NCBI GenBank assembly: GCA_009379995.1
Contig: WHSR01000016.1
Span: 1-64,000, forward strand
Source of the DNA: Streptosporangiales bacterium
GTDB lineage: Bacteria; Actinomycetota; Actinomycetes; Streptosporangiales; WHSR01
Direction: 5' to 3'
DNA length: 64,000 nucleotides
Shown: piece by piece, positions 9,335 through 18,606 of the stretch
Layout: each line of letters opens with the position of its first letter
How positions within the stretch are numbered: position 1 is the first letter of the stretch
Notes under the pieces: generated by a model
What the model was told of the DNA's origin: nothing
Databases searched by the model: none
What the model saw: only the letters and a program-made list of their open reading frames with translations
Made by a program: the position numbers and the translations under genes

Positions 9335-9396
9335 CGAGAACCAGGTTGTGGGGGCAAGTTTGTCCGGTTAAGCTCCCCGCAACATGGATCTCGACG
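9335..9396. repeat. degenerate palindromic repeat, family B copy 1
   Basis: About 62 bases that align along their whole length with the palindrome at 18607-18672: the shared core runs GTTGTGGGGG, loop GTTTGTCCGRTTA, then CCCC-CAACAT-GATCTCG. This copy has lost pairing in the outer left arm, so it is a decayed hairpin. Its right arm contains the ATG (9384) and first codons of the following methyltransferase. Confidence 0.7.
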
Positions 9397-10022
9397 AGCG
9401 CCGCGCCTTCCAGGCGGAGGCATTCAATCGCATCGGCGAACGCTACGACGAAGCCTTCCCGCACAAGGAAGGTCAGCTCGCCGCCGGACTGTGGCTGCTC
9501 GAACGGCTGCGGCCGGGAGCGAAGGTGCTCGACCTCGGCTGCGGCACCGGTCTGCCGACGGCCCGCCAGTTAGTGGACGGCGGCTGTGAGGTCACCGGGA
9601 TCGACATCTCACCCGTCATGCTCGAGCTCGCCCGCCACAACGTCCCCGAGGCCCGGTTCCAGGAGTTCGACCTGGCCGGGGTGGATGCCGGATTCGGCCG
9701 ATTCGACGCCCTCGTCGCCTTCTTCTCGCTGCTGATGCTTCCACGCGCCGAGATCGTGGAGACTCTACCCCGGATCGGGGAGGTCCTGCCGCCGGGCGGG
9801 TGGTTCCTGCTGAGCATGGTGGAGGCCGACGTGGACGATGTGTCGATCCCCTTCCTCGGCACGCCGGTCCGGGTCACCGGCTACCTGCGGGACCCGCTAC
9901 GCGCGAACGTCGAGGCGGCCGGCTTCACGGTGGTCGACCACAGCGTCTTCCCCTACGCTCCGTTGACCACCCAGGCGCCCCCCGAGATCCAGATCTTCCT
10001 CTACTGCCGACGCAACGCGTAG
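9384..10022 (+). CDS. class I SAM-dependent methyltransferase
   Basis: 212 residues with SAM motif I VLDLGCGTGLPTA, then VTGIDISPVMLELA and the acidic FDLAGVDAGF. The family is the broad Methyltransf_11/25 group and the substrate is unknown. The start is odd: ATG 9384 and the next codons (MDLDE) lie in the right arm of a palindromic repeat that is nearly intact elsewhere in the window, and there is no clear ribosome-binding site, so the gene may have acquired its present start from the repeat or may be translated from a leaderless message. It is 66 bases upstream of a transporter operon, but no functional link is apparent. Confidence 0.75.
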   Translation: MDLDERRAFQAEAFNRIGERYDEAFPHKEGQLAAGLWLLERLRPGAKVLDLGCGTGLPTARQLVDGGCEVTGIDISPVMLELARHNVPEARFQEFDLAGVDAGFGRFDALVAFFSLLMLPRAEIVETLPRIGEVLPPGGWFLLSMVEADVDDVSIPFLGTPVRVTGYLRDPLRANVEAAGFTVVDHSVFPYAPLTTQAPPEIQIFLYCRRNA

Positions 10023-10088
10023 GGTGACGCTCGGCCCGGTGGACCGGCCCGTGGACCGGTACCTAGTGGGATCGGGTGGGAGCGCGCG

Positions 10089-11827
10089 GTGACAGTTCTA
10101 GGACGTCTCGGCCGGCCGAGTACCGGACCCTTCACCACCGCACGCGGGTTGTTGCCGATCACCCTTCTCTGCCTCTTCCTGTTCGCACTCCCCATCGCCA
10201 TGTTGGCGGTCGGCGCCTTCCGGAACGCGGAGCCGGGTCTTCCCGCCCAGTGGTCGTTCGACGCGTTCCGACGTACCTATGTCGACCCGGCGACGTACGA
10301 GACGCTCAGGAACTCGGTGCTGCTCTCGACGTCGGTCACGATCCTGTCGACGGCGACTGGCGTGATCCTCGCCTTTCTCGTGACGCGCACCACCACGCCG
10401 CTGCGGCGCCTGGTCACTCCGGCCATGGTGCTCGTCATCGCGCTACCCCCGCTCTTCTACGCGATCAGCTGGGGAATGCTGGGCAACCCCCGCATCGGCC
10501 CCGTCAACACCCTGTTCCAGGCGCTAACCGGCACGGAGGCCACGCTCTTCAACGTCAACTCGTGGACCGGCCTGATCCTGGTCAGCACCGCGAAGAGCGC
10601 GGCGTTCGGCTACATCCTGCTCCTCGGCCCGTTCCTGGCCATGGACCGGAGCCTCAAGGAGGCGGCCCAGGCGGCGGGGGCCGGCCGGATGCGCACCCTA
10701 CTCGGCATCGACGTGCCGGTGCTCGCGCCGGCCCTCACCGGTGTCCTGATCCTGAACTTCGTGATCGGGCTGGAGTACTTCGACGTCCCCCTCTTCCTCG
10801 GAGTCCCGGCCGGCATCAGTGTCTTCTCGACCCAGATCTACGGGCTCGTCAACGACCGGACGCCCGCAGACTACGGCGGGGCCAGCGCCCTGTCGCTGCT
10901 GATCGTGGGGGTCGTCATCGCCCTGGTCCTTCTCCAGTGGCGTCTGCTGGGCAATCGCCGCTACACGACGGTCACCGGCAAGGGCTACCGCACCGAGCCG
11001 TGGGACATCGGCGGTTGGCGCTGGGCAGGTACCGCGTTCATCCTCGGCTACCTGCTCCTCGCGCTCGTGCTCCCCTTCGCTCAGCTCATCCAGGGCAGCC
11101 TGCAGCCCTTCTTCGGCGGCGACGCGGCTTACTCGCTGATCAACTACCAGGAGCTGTTGGACGACCCGAGCACGCTCGCCGCCCTCCGTTCCACGTTCTT
11201 CGTCGCCGTCGTCGGCGGCCTCGTCACCATGGCCCTGGCGCTACTCATCACCTACGCGGTGACGCACAGCGAGTCCCGGCTCCGCCGGGTGGTCGACCTG
11301 ACCACCTGGTTGCCGTGGGCGGTGCCGGGCGTGGTCCTGGCCCTCGGCATCGCCTGGGTGTACGTCAGCATCCCAGGACTGCGGCAGCTCTACGCCACTG
11401 TGTGGATCGTGGCTCTCGGCTTGATAGTGGCGGCGATGCCGATCGCTACCCGCTCGGTCCAGCCCGCGTTGACCCAGATCGGCCGGGAGCTCGAGGAGGC
11501 GGCGCGCATCGGCGGGGCTTCCGCACGGCGGATGTTCGCCGGCATCGTACTGCCGCTGATCGCCCCGAGCTTCTTGGCAGGCTGGTTCGTGGTGGCGATA
11601 GTCGTCTCGGGGAACCTGGCGATCCCTATCCGCTCGCCTCCCAGGAGACCGCCACCGTTCCGCTTCTGGTCTACAAGCTCTACACGCAGGGCGAGACGGC
11701 CCAGGCCGCCGCGCTCCTCGCGATGATGCTCGGCTCGCTGTCGATCGGCCTCGCGCTCGTGGCAGGCCTGTCGCGGCTCTTGGCCCGCTGGGCAAGGACG
11801 GGAGGGAAGGAAGATGCGGTTGTTTAA
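10089..11827 (+). pseudogene. Fe(3+)-type ABC transporter permease, frameshifted near the 3' end
   Basis: Two-module permease of the FbpB/AfuB type (twelve or so helices) with two EAA loops: KEAAQAAGAGRMRTLLGIDVP in the first half and EEAARIGGASARRMFAGIVLP in the second. The first frame runs from GTG 10089 and reads correctly through VVAIVVSGNLAIPI, then turns into arginine/proline-rich nonsense. The natural continuation (LASQETATVPLLVYKLYTQ and a final helix, ending at 11827) is in another frame. One base appears missing near 11631, where ILLASQ would be expected. The restored protein would be about 579 residues and would overlap the next gene by 14 bases. It may be a true mutation or a sequencing error. 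No ATPase gene accompanies it. Confidence 0.8.
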
Positions 11828-12926
11828 TCGCCACATCCGGATCGGCGCGGCGGCGCTCGCGCTGGCGTCAGCGGCCGCGGCCTGTAGCGGCGGAGGAGCC
11901 CAGGAGCCGGGAACCGTACAGATAGCGCCCGGTGACGCCGAGGTCCTGGGCGGCAAGGCCGCTGTCGACGCCATGACCGGCCTCTACCAGGCCGCGCAAC
12001 GGGCGGGCCAGAGCGAGGTGGTCGTGTACGGCCCTGGCGAGGAGGACCGGCGCCCGGCGTACGACAAGTTCGAGGAGCGCTTCCCCGGTATCGAGGTACG
12101 GGGAGAGTTCTTCGTCGGCCCGGAAATGACCAGCAAGATCAACCAAGAGTTCGCGACCGGAAAGCACATCGCCGACATCGCCCAGAGCGGCGACACGGCG
12201 ATCGCTCCGTACCTCGAGCAGAACCGGCTCGAGAAGTTCGTGCCGGCCACCGCGGAAGGGCTGGACCCGAGCTTCCGGGATCCGGACAGCGTCGTGCACT
12301 CCTCGTCGGCGTCCACGTTCGGCATCCTCTACAACACCGAACAGGTCGAGGCGGCGCAGGCGCCCAAGGGGTGGAACGACCTGCTCGACCCGAGGTGGAG
12401 GGGCAGGATGGTGATGGAGGACCCGACGAAGTTCGGCGGCTCGTTCGGAACCCTCAACCACCTCATGTTCGACGGAGGCTACGACGAGCGGTTCGTCCAG
12501 CGGCTGAGCGCGCAGAACGTCCACCTCGTGGCGACCGCGGCGGCATCCGGCACCGCCGTGGCCACCGGCGAGTTCCCGGTCGCGGCGACCTATCCGTACA
12601 GCTTCTACATAAGGGACAAGGCCAAGGGCGCGCCCGTCGAGTTCGTGTTCCCGGTGGACGGCGGCAACCATCTCTCCCCGCACTACCTCGCGCTGCTTTC
12701 CGGGGCACCGCATCCCAACGCCGCCAAGCTCCTGACGTGGCTGTTCACCCCGGAGGGCCAACGGGCGCTCGCGGACGCCGGCTACTACCCGACGATGCCG
12801 AAGGGCCCAGCACCCGGCGAGTACCCGCCGGTCGACGAACTCGAACTGCTCGAGCCGTTTCCCATCGCGAAGGTGAACGACATTTCCGCGGAAAACCTCG
12901 CCGCCGTCAAGGAAGCGTTCAAGTGA
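11814..12926 (+). CDS. ABC transporter substrate-binding lipoprotein, iron(III) type
   Basis: 370 residues. A lipoprotein signal peptide ends at a lipobox with Cys24 (SAAAACSGG). The mature part is a periplasmic-binding-protein type II fold of the ferric/AfuA branch: EVVVYGPGEEDRRPAYDKFEERFPGI near the start, then SASTFGILYNTE and a C-terminal LLTWLFTPEGQRAL. The family captures iron or small phosphorylated compounds and passes them to a two-module permease, which is the preceding gene (overlap of 14 bases). ATG at 11814 is preceded by GGAAGG. The ligand is inferred only from the branch and should be treated with caution. Confidence 0.8.
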   Translation: MRLFNRHIRIGAAALALASAAAACSGGGAQEPGTVQIAPGDAEVLGGKAAVDAMTGLYQAAQRAGQSEVVVYGPGEEDRRPAYDKFEERFPGIEVRGEFFVGPEMTSKINQEFATGKHIADIAQSGDTAIAPYLEQNRLEKFVPATAEGLDPSFRDPDSVVHSSSASTFGILYNTEQVEAAQAPKGWNDLLDPRWRGRMVMEDPTKFGGSFGTLNHLMFDGGYDERFVQRLSAQNVHLVATAAASGTAVATGEFPVAATYPYSFYIRDKAKGAPVEFVFPVDGGNHLSPHYLALLSGAPHPNAAKLLTWLFTPEGQRALADAGYYPTMPKGPAPGEYPPVDELELLEPFPIAKVNDISAENLAAVKEAFK

Positions 12927-12936
12927 CCGCCGGCGC

Positions 12937-14205
12937 TCAGGCTCGGTAAGGAGTTGGACGCGCTGGTGGTGCCCTGCGGGTGTCGCCCAAGGGGCCGGCG
13001 AGAGCGCGTTCGAACCCTGTGATCGCGCTGACCAGTTCGGGGACTTCGAAGGCACGGTTGCGCCGTCCGATGGTGGTCTGCTTGAGCACACCGGCCTCGA
13101 CGAGCAGGTTGACGGCGTCGTTGGCCCGCTGGACAGATCTCCCGATCAGGTCCGCAGCGGTGGCGACAGTGAGTACCGGAGTAGAGGGGAGGGCGCGAAG
13201 CAACAGGTCAACCGATGACCCGGCGCGAACCCTGCGCAACCGGTCGCGCCACTGCGCCTCGAGGGCATCAAGATCTGTGCCGAACCGTTCGGTATCCGCA
13301 CACGCCCGGGCGGTGTCGGCGACGAACCGGTCGATGCAGGTGCCCATCGCCTCCTGGGCGTCGGTGGAGTCGGCTGCGCCCTCGTACCGGTAGCTGGTAA
13401 GCGCGGCAACGTAGGCGTCGGCGTGTGAGGCCAGGATCAGGCTGATCGGTGGCAAGAAGCGGGGGGCCAGGCCCCGCCGACGCAGGACCAGGTGGATGAG
13501 CGCCCGGCCGGTACGACCGTTTCCGTCGGCGAACGGATGGATGGTCTCGAACTGTGCGTGCGCCACCGCCGCTTGGACGAGAACGGGGTGGTCGTCGCCG
13601 GACATGTAGGCGCAGAGATCTTCAAGGAGGTCGGGAACCAGCTCCGGCGGAGGCGGAACGTAGTCCGCCGTACAGGGCGTCATCCCGCTCCCGCCCACCC
13701 AGTTCTGCTCGACCCGAACCGCCCCGCCGAAGCGCTCGTCCCGTGTCCCCGAGAGAAGCCTTCGATGCAGGTCCAGGACATCTTCGACAGTGACATCGTC
13801 TCCGGAATCCGCGAGTTCCAGCGCCGATTCCATTGCCCGGACATTGCCGAGAACCGCACGTGCGGTGTCATCCCGCGCGTTCAGGCCGACACGCTCGGCC
13901 ACGTCCGCCTTCGCCAGGCGCCGGACATTGATGTGCAGGCCTTCAATGAAGGAACTGGCCACCGCCTCTGCGCGCAGCAGCAGCCGGGCCAGCGCTTCCA
14001 AGCTCACCAGACTCCGCCCGGCGGCGTTCAGCCCAGCGACCTGGCGCTCCGCGTCGGCGGCGTCCGCCGACCGTTGAGCCGTGAGCATCAAGGGCCGGCC
14101 AACCAGCGGGTCGGGAACATAGGCGCGGTAAGGACACGGCTGACGCTCGGCCCGTGTGGCAGCCCCGGGCGAACCCGGCCAGGACATTACGACGTACCGA
14201 GCCAC
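12937..14205 (-). CDS. Fic family protein with C-terminal winged helix
   Basis: 422 residues. An N-terminal Fic_N segment carries the inhibitory helix motif S84-SFI-E88-G (class II, (S/T)xxxEG), whose glutamate blocks ATP binding in resting enzymes. The Fic core has the complete catalytic loop HPFADGNGRTGRA starting at His223. The C-terminal 90 residues form a winged helix (VATAADLIGRSVQRANDAVNLLVEAGV). Fic enzymes transfer AMP or related groups onto protein hydroxyls; targets are unknown. The wHTH suggests the protein also binds DNA, and a perfect inverted repeat lies just upstream of its start, so autoregulation is likely. It converges with the lipoprotein gene, 10 bases apart. Confidence 0.88.
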   Translation of the reverse strand: MARYVVMSWPGSPGAATRAERQPCPYRAYVPDPLVGRPLMLTAQRSADAADAERQVAGLNAAGRSLVSLEALARLLLRAEAVASSFIEGLHINVRRLAKADVAERVGLNARDDTARAVLGNVRAMESALELADSGDDVTVEDVLDLHRRLLSGTRDERFGGAVRVEQNWVGGSGMTPCTADYVPPPPELVPDLLEDLCAYMSGDDHPVLVQAAVAHAQFETIHPFADGNGRTGRALIHLVLRRRGLAPRFLPPISLILASHADAYVAALTSYRYEGAADSTDAQEAMGTCIDRFVADTARACADTERFGTDLDALEAQWRDRLRRVRAGSSVDLLLRALPSTPVLTVATAADLIGRSVQRANDAVNLLVEAGVLKQTTIGRRNRAFEVPELVSAITGFERALAGPLGDTRRAPPARPTPYRA

Positions 14206-14223
14206 GACGTTATCTCCTCCCCA

Positions 14224-14258
14224 TCATATGAACACTTAAATCGTAACCGTTCATATGA
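14224..14258. promoter_or_regulatory. inverted repeat upstream of the Fic gene
   Basis: Two perfectly complementary 10-base arms, TCATATGAAC at 14224-14233 and GTTCATATGA at 14249-14258, centre to centre 25 bases apart, in a strikingly AT-rich island of GC-rich DNA. Each arm itself contains the palindrome CATATG. It lies 19 bases upstream of the leftward Fic start (14205) and 101 bases upstream of the rightward hydrolase. It looks like a two-site operator, plausibly for the Fic protein's own winged helix. Confidence 0.6.
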
Positions 14259-14358
14259 GCACCGGGATGGAACACTTCGCCGCGCCGTCGGGACCGTACA
14301 CGTACTCGTCTGCCGAACCCCTAGTCTCGTGCCCTGGAATTGGATCACCGGAGGGCCG

Positions 14359-15330
14359 ATGGCTGAGCAGCAGCCCCGCATCAACCGTCGCAACGTCCTG
14401 CTGGTCGCGGGCGGCCTCGGGATCGGGTGGGCGTCGCGATCGTCGCCCGCCCAGGCCGGTGAGGAGGGGCCGGGCCGGGCGCTGCGACCACCCGGGCGGC
14501 CGTACCAGACCACCGTCACCACCACCGACGGGGCGGGAATCCACGTCGTCGACACCGGCGGACACGGGCCGGTGGTCCTCCTGCTCGGCGGGTGGTGCAT
14601 GTCCACGCCGTGGTGGCGCGAACAGCTGAGCGGGCTCGCCGACCGTTTCCGGGTGGTCGCGATCGACGCACGCGCCTACGGGGAGTCCGAGAAGGTCGGC
14701 CACGGCCACCGGATCGCCCGCCACGCCGCCGACGTCCGTGACGTCGTGGACGCCTTGGGGCTGCGCGGCGTGACCCTGGTCGGCTGGTCCCTCGCGGCCA
14801 ACACGATCCTCGCCTACCTGGAGCAGTACGGGCCGTACCGGCTCGCTCGAGCCGTCTACCTGGAGATGTCGCCCTATCCCAACAACCGCCCGTCGTACCC
14901 GGTCCCCGACCCGGACTGGGAGCTCGGCTACGCCGACGTCGCCGCCGAGCGGGAGTTCCTCGACGCCTGGCGGGCCGACCCCAGGGCGGTCGCCGCCGAC
15001 CTCGTGGACGCCATGTTCGCCGAGCCGGTCGCCGCATCCGACAAGGCTTGGATGGTCGACGAGATCCTGAAGACGCCCGTACGGGCGGCAGCCGAGATCG
15101 AGTGGAGCACCTTCCACTCCGACTGGCGGGCCATGGTTCCGGCCGTCGAACTACCGGTACTGGTGCTGAGCGGAAAGCAAAGCCGCGTCTACCCCAACGC
15201 CGTCGGCGAGTGGATGGCGCAACACCTGCCCGACGCGCGCTGGCACGTGTTCACACGCTCCGCGCACTGCCCGTTCCTGGAGGAACCCGAGGAGTTCAAC
15301 CAGGTACTCGCCGACTTCGCCGGCCGCTAG
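14359..15330 (+). CDS. Tat-exported alpha/beta hydrolase
   Basis: 323 residues. The N-terminus has a twin-arginine signal (INRRNVLLVAGGLGIGW, ending near SSPAQA), so the enzyme should be exported folded. The mature domain is an alpha/beta hydrolase with an oxyanion segment LLLGGWCM, nucleophile elbow GWSLAAN (serine), and a late histidine in SAHCPFLEEPEEF, with an acid expected near VLVLSGKQSRVYP. Substrate is unknown; haloperoxidase- or esterase-like members share this layout. ATG 14359 is preceded by GGAGGGCC. It converges on the beta-propeller gene with 14 bases between the ends. Confidence 0.82.
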   Translation: MAEQQPRINRRNVLLVAGGLGIGWASRSSPAQAGEEGPGRALRPPGRPYQTTVTTTDGAGIHVVDTGGHGPVVLLLGGWCMSTPWWREQLSGLADRFRVVAIDARAYGESEKVGHGHRIARHAADVRDVVDALGLRGVTLVGWSLAANTILAYLEQYGPYRLARAVYLEMSPYPNNRPSYPVPDPDWELGYADVAAEREFLDAWRADPRAVAADLVDAMFAEPVAASDKAWMVDEILKTPVRAAAEIEWSTFHSDWRAMVPAVELPVLVLSGKQSRVYPNAVGEWMAQHLPDARWHVFTRSAHCPFLEEPEEFNQVLADFAGR

Positions 15331-15344
15331 CCGGTAACGCCAGC

Positions 15345-16376
15345 TCAGCCCCGCCGCCACAGTAGGCCGTTCGGCTTCCCCCCGACCCGGATGGTCTTCT
15401 TCACGGTGTGGGTTCTGACGTCGATCACCGAGACGGTGTTCGCCGCCTGGTTCGTGACATAGGCGGTCTTCCCGTTGCCCGAGAACGCGATCGCGTGGGC
15501 GCCGTCGCCGGCCGGAATCTCCTTCAGCCGAACGTCCCGTCTGGCGGAAAACAGGACCACCTGCCCGTTGTCGGCGTCGGTCACCCACAGGTGGCCGTCG
15601 GGGCCGAGCAGCGCTATCCCCGGCGTGAAGCCGAGGTCGTAGGTATGCGCCACCCGCTGTGCACGCCGGTTGATCGCGGAGACGGTCATGCTGTGCTCGT
15701 TGTCGACATACGCGTAACCGTTGTCGCCCTGCCAGGCGCCAACCGGGAGGTCGCCCACCGGAATCGTGTTGACGACCCGCTTCGTGAACGAGTTGATCAC
15801 GGTGACGTCGTTCGACATGGCGTTGGCCACGTACGCATTCCCCTCCGGGGCGAACGTGACCTCATGGGGCATGACGCCGGCCGTGATCTCCCGCCGCGTC
15901 TCCAGCGTGTTCGGGTCGAGCACGAGGACAGTGCCGGGCATGTCCATCATCATCTGCCCGGTCCAGATTTCCCGGCCGTTCAGCGAGAAGGCGGCGTTGT
16001 GATTCCTGGTGGGGGTGGTCCGCGATCTGACCGTGGCGCCCGTCCTCGCGTCGAGGACCATCACCGCGCCCATGCCCGGCTCGGGCATCTCGCCGTGGCC
16101 CATGCTCAGATCTATGCCGGGGACCGCCACGGCGAGCCTCCGCCCGTCGGCGCTCAGGTAGATGTGGTGCGGCCATGCGGCGTCGGTCAGCTCGATGGTT
16201 CCGGCGAGAGTGTCCCGCTCGGCGTCGATGACCGAGATCGAGCTGGTTTCGCCATCGCCTCCGTTCACCACGTAGACCGCGTCGAAAGTGACGGGGTCGA
16301 TCGGGATGCTCGACGGGTCGGCCGCCGAGGCCGGCCGTGCGGTCAACACCGACAGACTTTTCCGTTCCGTTCGCAT
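15345..16376 (-). CDS. YncE-like seven-bladed beta-propeller protein
   Basis: 343 residues made of repeated blades, each with a version of the motif YVxNxxxxTVSVID: VYVVNGGDGETSSISVID, YVANAMSNDVTVIN, AYVDNEHSMTVSAIN and YVTNQAANTVSVID. This is the YVTN/NHL-type 40-residue propeller repeat. The segment HHIYLSADGRRLAV and two methionine/histidine-rich stretches (SMGHGEMPEPGMG, GQMMMDMPG) suggest possible metal contact, reminiscent of nitrite-reductase-like or surface propellers. No clear signal peptide follows the chosen ATG 16376, which is preceded by AAGGAGG; an earlier in-frame ATG does not improve this. Function is unknown. Confidence 0.78.
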   Translation of the reverse strand: MRTERKSLSVLTARPASAADPSSIPIDPVTFDAVYVVNGGDGETSSISVIDAERDTLAGTIELTDAAWPHHIYLSADGRRLAVAVPGIDLSMGHGEMPEPGMGAVMVLDARTGATVRSRTTPTRNHNAAFSLNGREIWTGQMMMDMPGTVLVLDPNTLETRREITAGVMPHEVTFAPEGNAYVANAMSNDVTVINSFTKRVVNTIPVGDLPVGAWQGDNGYAYVDNEHSMTVSAINRRAQRVAHTYDLGFTPGIALLGPDGHLWVTDADNGQVVLFSARRDVRLKEIPAGDGAHAIAFSGNGKTAYVTNQAANTVSVIDVRTHTVKKTIRVGGKPNGLLWRRG

Positions 16377-16459
16377 CCTGGAACCTCCTTGCCCGTCCCT
16401 GTGGCCGGGCGAGGAGAACGCACGGCGGACACCTGCCTGCGACAAGAGGGTGATTTCCC

Positions 16460-17089
16460 CTAGTGGTCCCGCCTACCCGCGGAGAGCCTCCCTGCTCGGC
16501 GGTCGATGTCCAGCAGCGGAATGAAGACGTGCGCCAACGGGCCGATGGAGACCGCATACAGCACCGTGCCGACGCCGACCGTGCCGCCGAGCAGAAAGCC
16601 GGCCGCGAGAACGGTCAGCTCGATGGCGGTGCGTACGACACGGATGGAATGACCACGGGCGGCGAGCCCGGTCATCAGGCCGTCGCGCGGGCCGGGGCCG
16701 AGGCCGGCGCCGATGTAGCAGCCGGTCGCGACGCCGCCGATCAGAATCGCGGTGATCAGGTACGTCCAGCGCAGCGCGAGCGTCCCCGGCTCCGGGAGCA
16801 GCGCAAGCGCGGCGTCGGCGACGAGCCCGACCACGACGGCGTTGCTCACGGTCCCGATCCCGGGACGCTGACGGAGCGGGATCCACAGCAACATCACCAG
16901 GACGCCCACGATGATGATCCACGTACCGATGGACATGCCGGTGCGGCGGGCCAGGCCCTGGTGGAAGACGTCCCAGGGATCGACGCCGAGGCCCGCGGAG
17001 ACCTGCAGGGCGATCCCCGTCCCGTAGAGGGTGAGGCCGACGTAGAGCTGGATGAGGCGACGCAGGAGGAGAGGCATGATGTCGCCCAT
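16460..17089 (-). CDS. yczE: YczE/YitT-family membrane protein
   Basis: 209 residues with five to six transmembrane helices and the family hallmarks LGVDPWDVFHQGLA near residue 35 and GAGLGPGPRDGLMTGL near 130. YczE proteins are polytopic membrane proteins of unknown transport function that are very often divergent from a MocR-type regulator, as here (start 17142). In Bacillus and actinomycetes this pairing is conserved, and the regulator is believed to control the membrane protein. ATG 17089 or 17077 could be the start. Confidence 0.83.
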   Translation of the reverse strand: MGDIMPLLLRRLIQLYVGLTLYGTGIALQVSAGLGVDPWDVFHQGLARRTGMSIGTWIIIVGVLVMLLWIPLRQRPGIGTVSNAVVVGLVADAALALLPEPGTLALRWTYLITAILIGGVATGCYIGAGLGPGPRDGLMTGLAARGHSIRVVRTAIELTVLAAGFLLGGTVGVGTVLYAVSIGPLAHVFIPLLDIDRRAGRLSAGRRDH

Positions 17090-17101
17090 TCTTCCGGCAA
17101 G

Positions 17102-17139
17102 TGGCCTTGTAGTTGAATGGCCAATACGAGAAATTGGCC
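17102..17139. promoter_or_regulatory. repeated TGGCC boxes between yczE and mocR
   Basis: The 52-base divergent spacer holds three TGGCC boxes: TGGCCTTGT, TGGCCAATA and TGGCCTTAT. The last two also give a perfect inverted repeat GGCCAAT (17119-17125) and ATTGGCC (17133-17139). MocR regulators are known to bind repeated boxes in exactly this kind of divergent spacer; the box identity here is inferred. Confidence 0.55.
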
Positions 17140-17141
17140 TT

Positions 17142-18581
17142 ATGGAAAACGGTCCACGAGCGGTTGGCGGGGCACAGTTGGCCCGGATTCTGACCGTGGA
17201 CGCCGTGGAGCAGCCGTACTACCGCGCGCTCGCGCTCGGGATGCGGGCCCTGATCCTCGACGGTCGGGTGCCGCTGCGGGTACGCCTGCCGGCCGAGCGT
17301 GACCTCGCCCGGGCCCTCGGCGTCAGCAGGACAACCGTCACCGCCGCCTACGATCGGCTCCGGGAGCAGGGCTACATCGAAAGCCGCCAGGGGTCCGGCA
17401 GCTGGACCACGCTTCCGTCCGGACACGGGAGGTCCTCCTCCTACCGGCCGCCCCTGCACCCGGACCCGGAGCTGATCGACCTGGGCGTGGCCGCTCCGCC
17501 GGCGGTGGACGGCCTACCCGCCGTCGTCGCGGCCGCGGCCGAGCGGCTACCCGCGTACACGGGCCGGTCGGGCTACGAGACGGCAGGCCTCGAGGAGCTG
17601 CGGGCCGCTGTCGCCCGCCGGTACACCGAGCGCGGCGTCCGTACGGCACCGGACCAGATCTTCGTGACGGCGGGCGCCCAGCACGCTCTCGTGCTGCTCC
17701 TCAGGCTGCTCCTGCACGCCGGTGATCCGGTGCTCGTCGAGTCGTCCAGCTATCCACACGCTCTGGAGGCGATCCGGATGGCCGGGGGACGGCTCGTCCC
17801 CGCCGGGGTCACCGGTGCGGGCTGGGATGTGGAGATCCTCGTCGCCGGTATGCGTGAGGCCCGCTTCGCGTACCTCATCCCTGACTTCCACAATCCGACC
17901 GGGGCCCTGATGACGGATGAGGGGCGCGCCGAGCTGGTCGGCGCGGCGCGGCGCGCCGGCACGTACGTCGCCGTGGACGAGAGCGCGGCCGAACTCGAGA
18001 TCGACACCCCGCGCGGCGGAATGCCGCGGCCGCTCGCCGCCCACGACCCCGACGGGCGGGTGCTCAGCATCGGCTCGCTGGACAAGCTGGTGTGGGGCGG
18101 ACTGCGAGTGGGCTGGATCCGGGCCACGCCGCCCATGGTGCGGAGGCTGGCCGCGACCCGGGCGTCGCTCGACCTCGCCAGCCCGTTCCTGGAGCAGCTC
18201 GTCGGGGCCCAGCTGTTCGACGACGTTGCCGGGATTCGCCAGAACCGGGCGCGCGAGCTGGCCGAACGGCGCGCCGCGCTGTGCGGGCCGCTGCGCCGGT
18301 ACCTGCCGGAATGGCGGTTCGCCGAGCCGGCCGGCGGGTTGGTGGTCTGGGCCGAGCTGCCCGAGCCGGTCGCGCCTGCGGTGGCCGAGGCGGCCGCGCG
18401 GCACGGCGTCCGGGTGGTGCCCGGCCCGGTGTTCGGCGCGGACGGCACGCTCGACCACCATCTGCGGCTCTCCTACACCCAGCCGCCTGACCTGCTCGAC
18501 GCCGCGGTGGGCCGGCTCGCCGTCGCCTACCGCGAGGTGGTCGCCGGGGGCCACCGGTCGCCGTCACCTGCGTACGTGTGA
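17142..18581 (+). CDS. MocR-type GntR/aminotransferase transcription factor
   Basis: 479 residues. The N-terminal GntR winged helix (about 20-85: RLPAERDLARALGVSRTTVTAAYDRL) is joined to a class I aminotransferase-like domain with a cofactor-binding lysine in GSLDKLVWGG and the substrate arginine region HHLRLSYT. MocR proteins use pyridoxal phosphate as sensor ligand rather than for catalysis. It is divergent from yczE, its likely target. ATG 17142 lacks a clear ribosome-binding site and may be leaderless; upstream in-frame starts overlap yczE. This could be confused with PdxR, but no pyridoxal synthesis genes adjoin it. Confidence 0.85.
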   Translation: MENGPRAVGGAQLARILTVDAVEQPYYRALALGMRALILDGRVPLRVRLPAERDLARALGVSRTTVTAAYDRLREQGYIESRQGSGSWTTLPSGHGRSSSYRPPLHPDPELIDLGVAAPPAVDGLPAVVAAAAERLPAYTGRSGYETAGLEELRAAVARRYTERGVRTAPDQIFVTAGAQHALVLLLRLLLHAGDPVLVESSSYPHALEAIRMAGGRLVPAGVTGAGWDVEILVAGMREARFAYLIPDFHNPTGALMTDEGRAELVGAARRAGTYVAVDESAAELEIDTPRGGMPRPLAAHDPDGRVLSIGSLDKLVWGGLRVGWIRATPPMVRRLAATRASLDLASPFLEQLVGAQLFDDVAGIRQNRARELAERRAALCGPLRRYLPEWRFAEPAGGLVVWAELPEPVAPAVAEAAARHGVRVVPGPVFGADGTLDHHLRLSYTQPPDLLDAAVGRLAVAYREVVAGGHRSPSPAYV

Positions 18582-18606
18582 GCGCGTGTGAGCCGTGCGG
18601 CCATCG

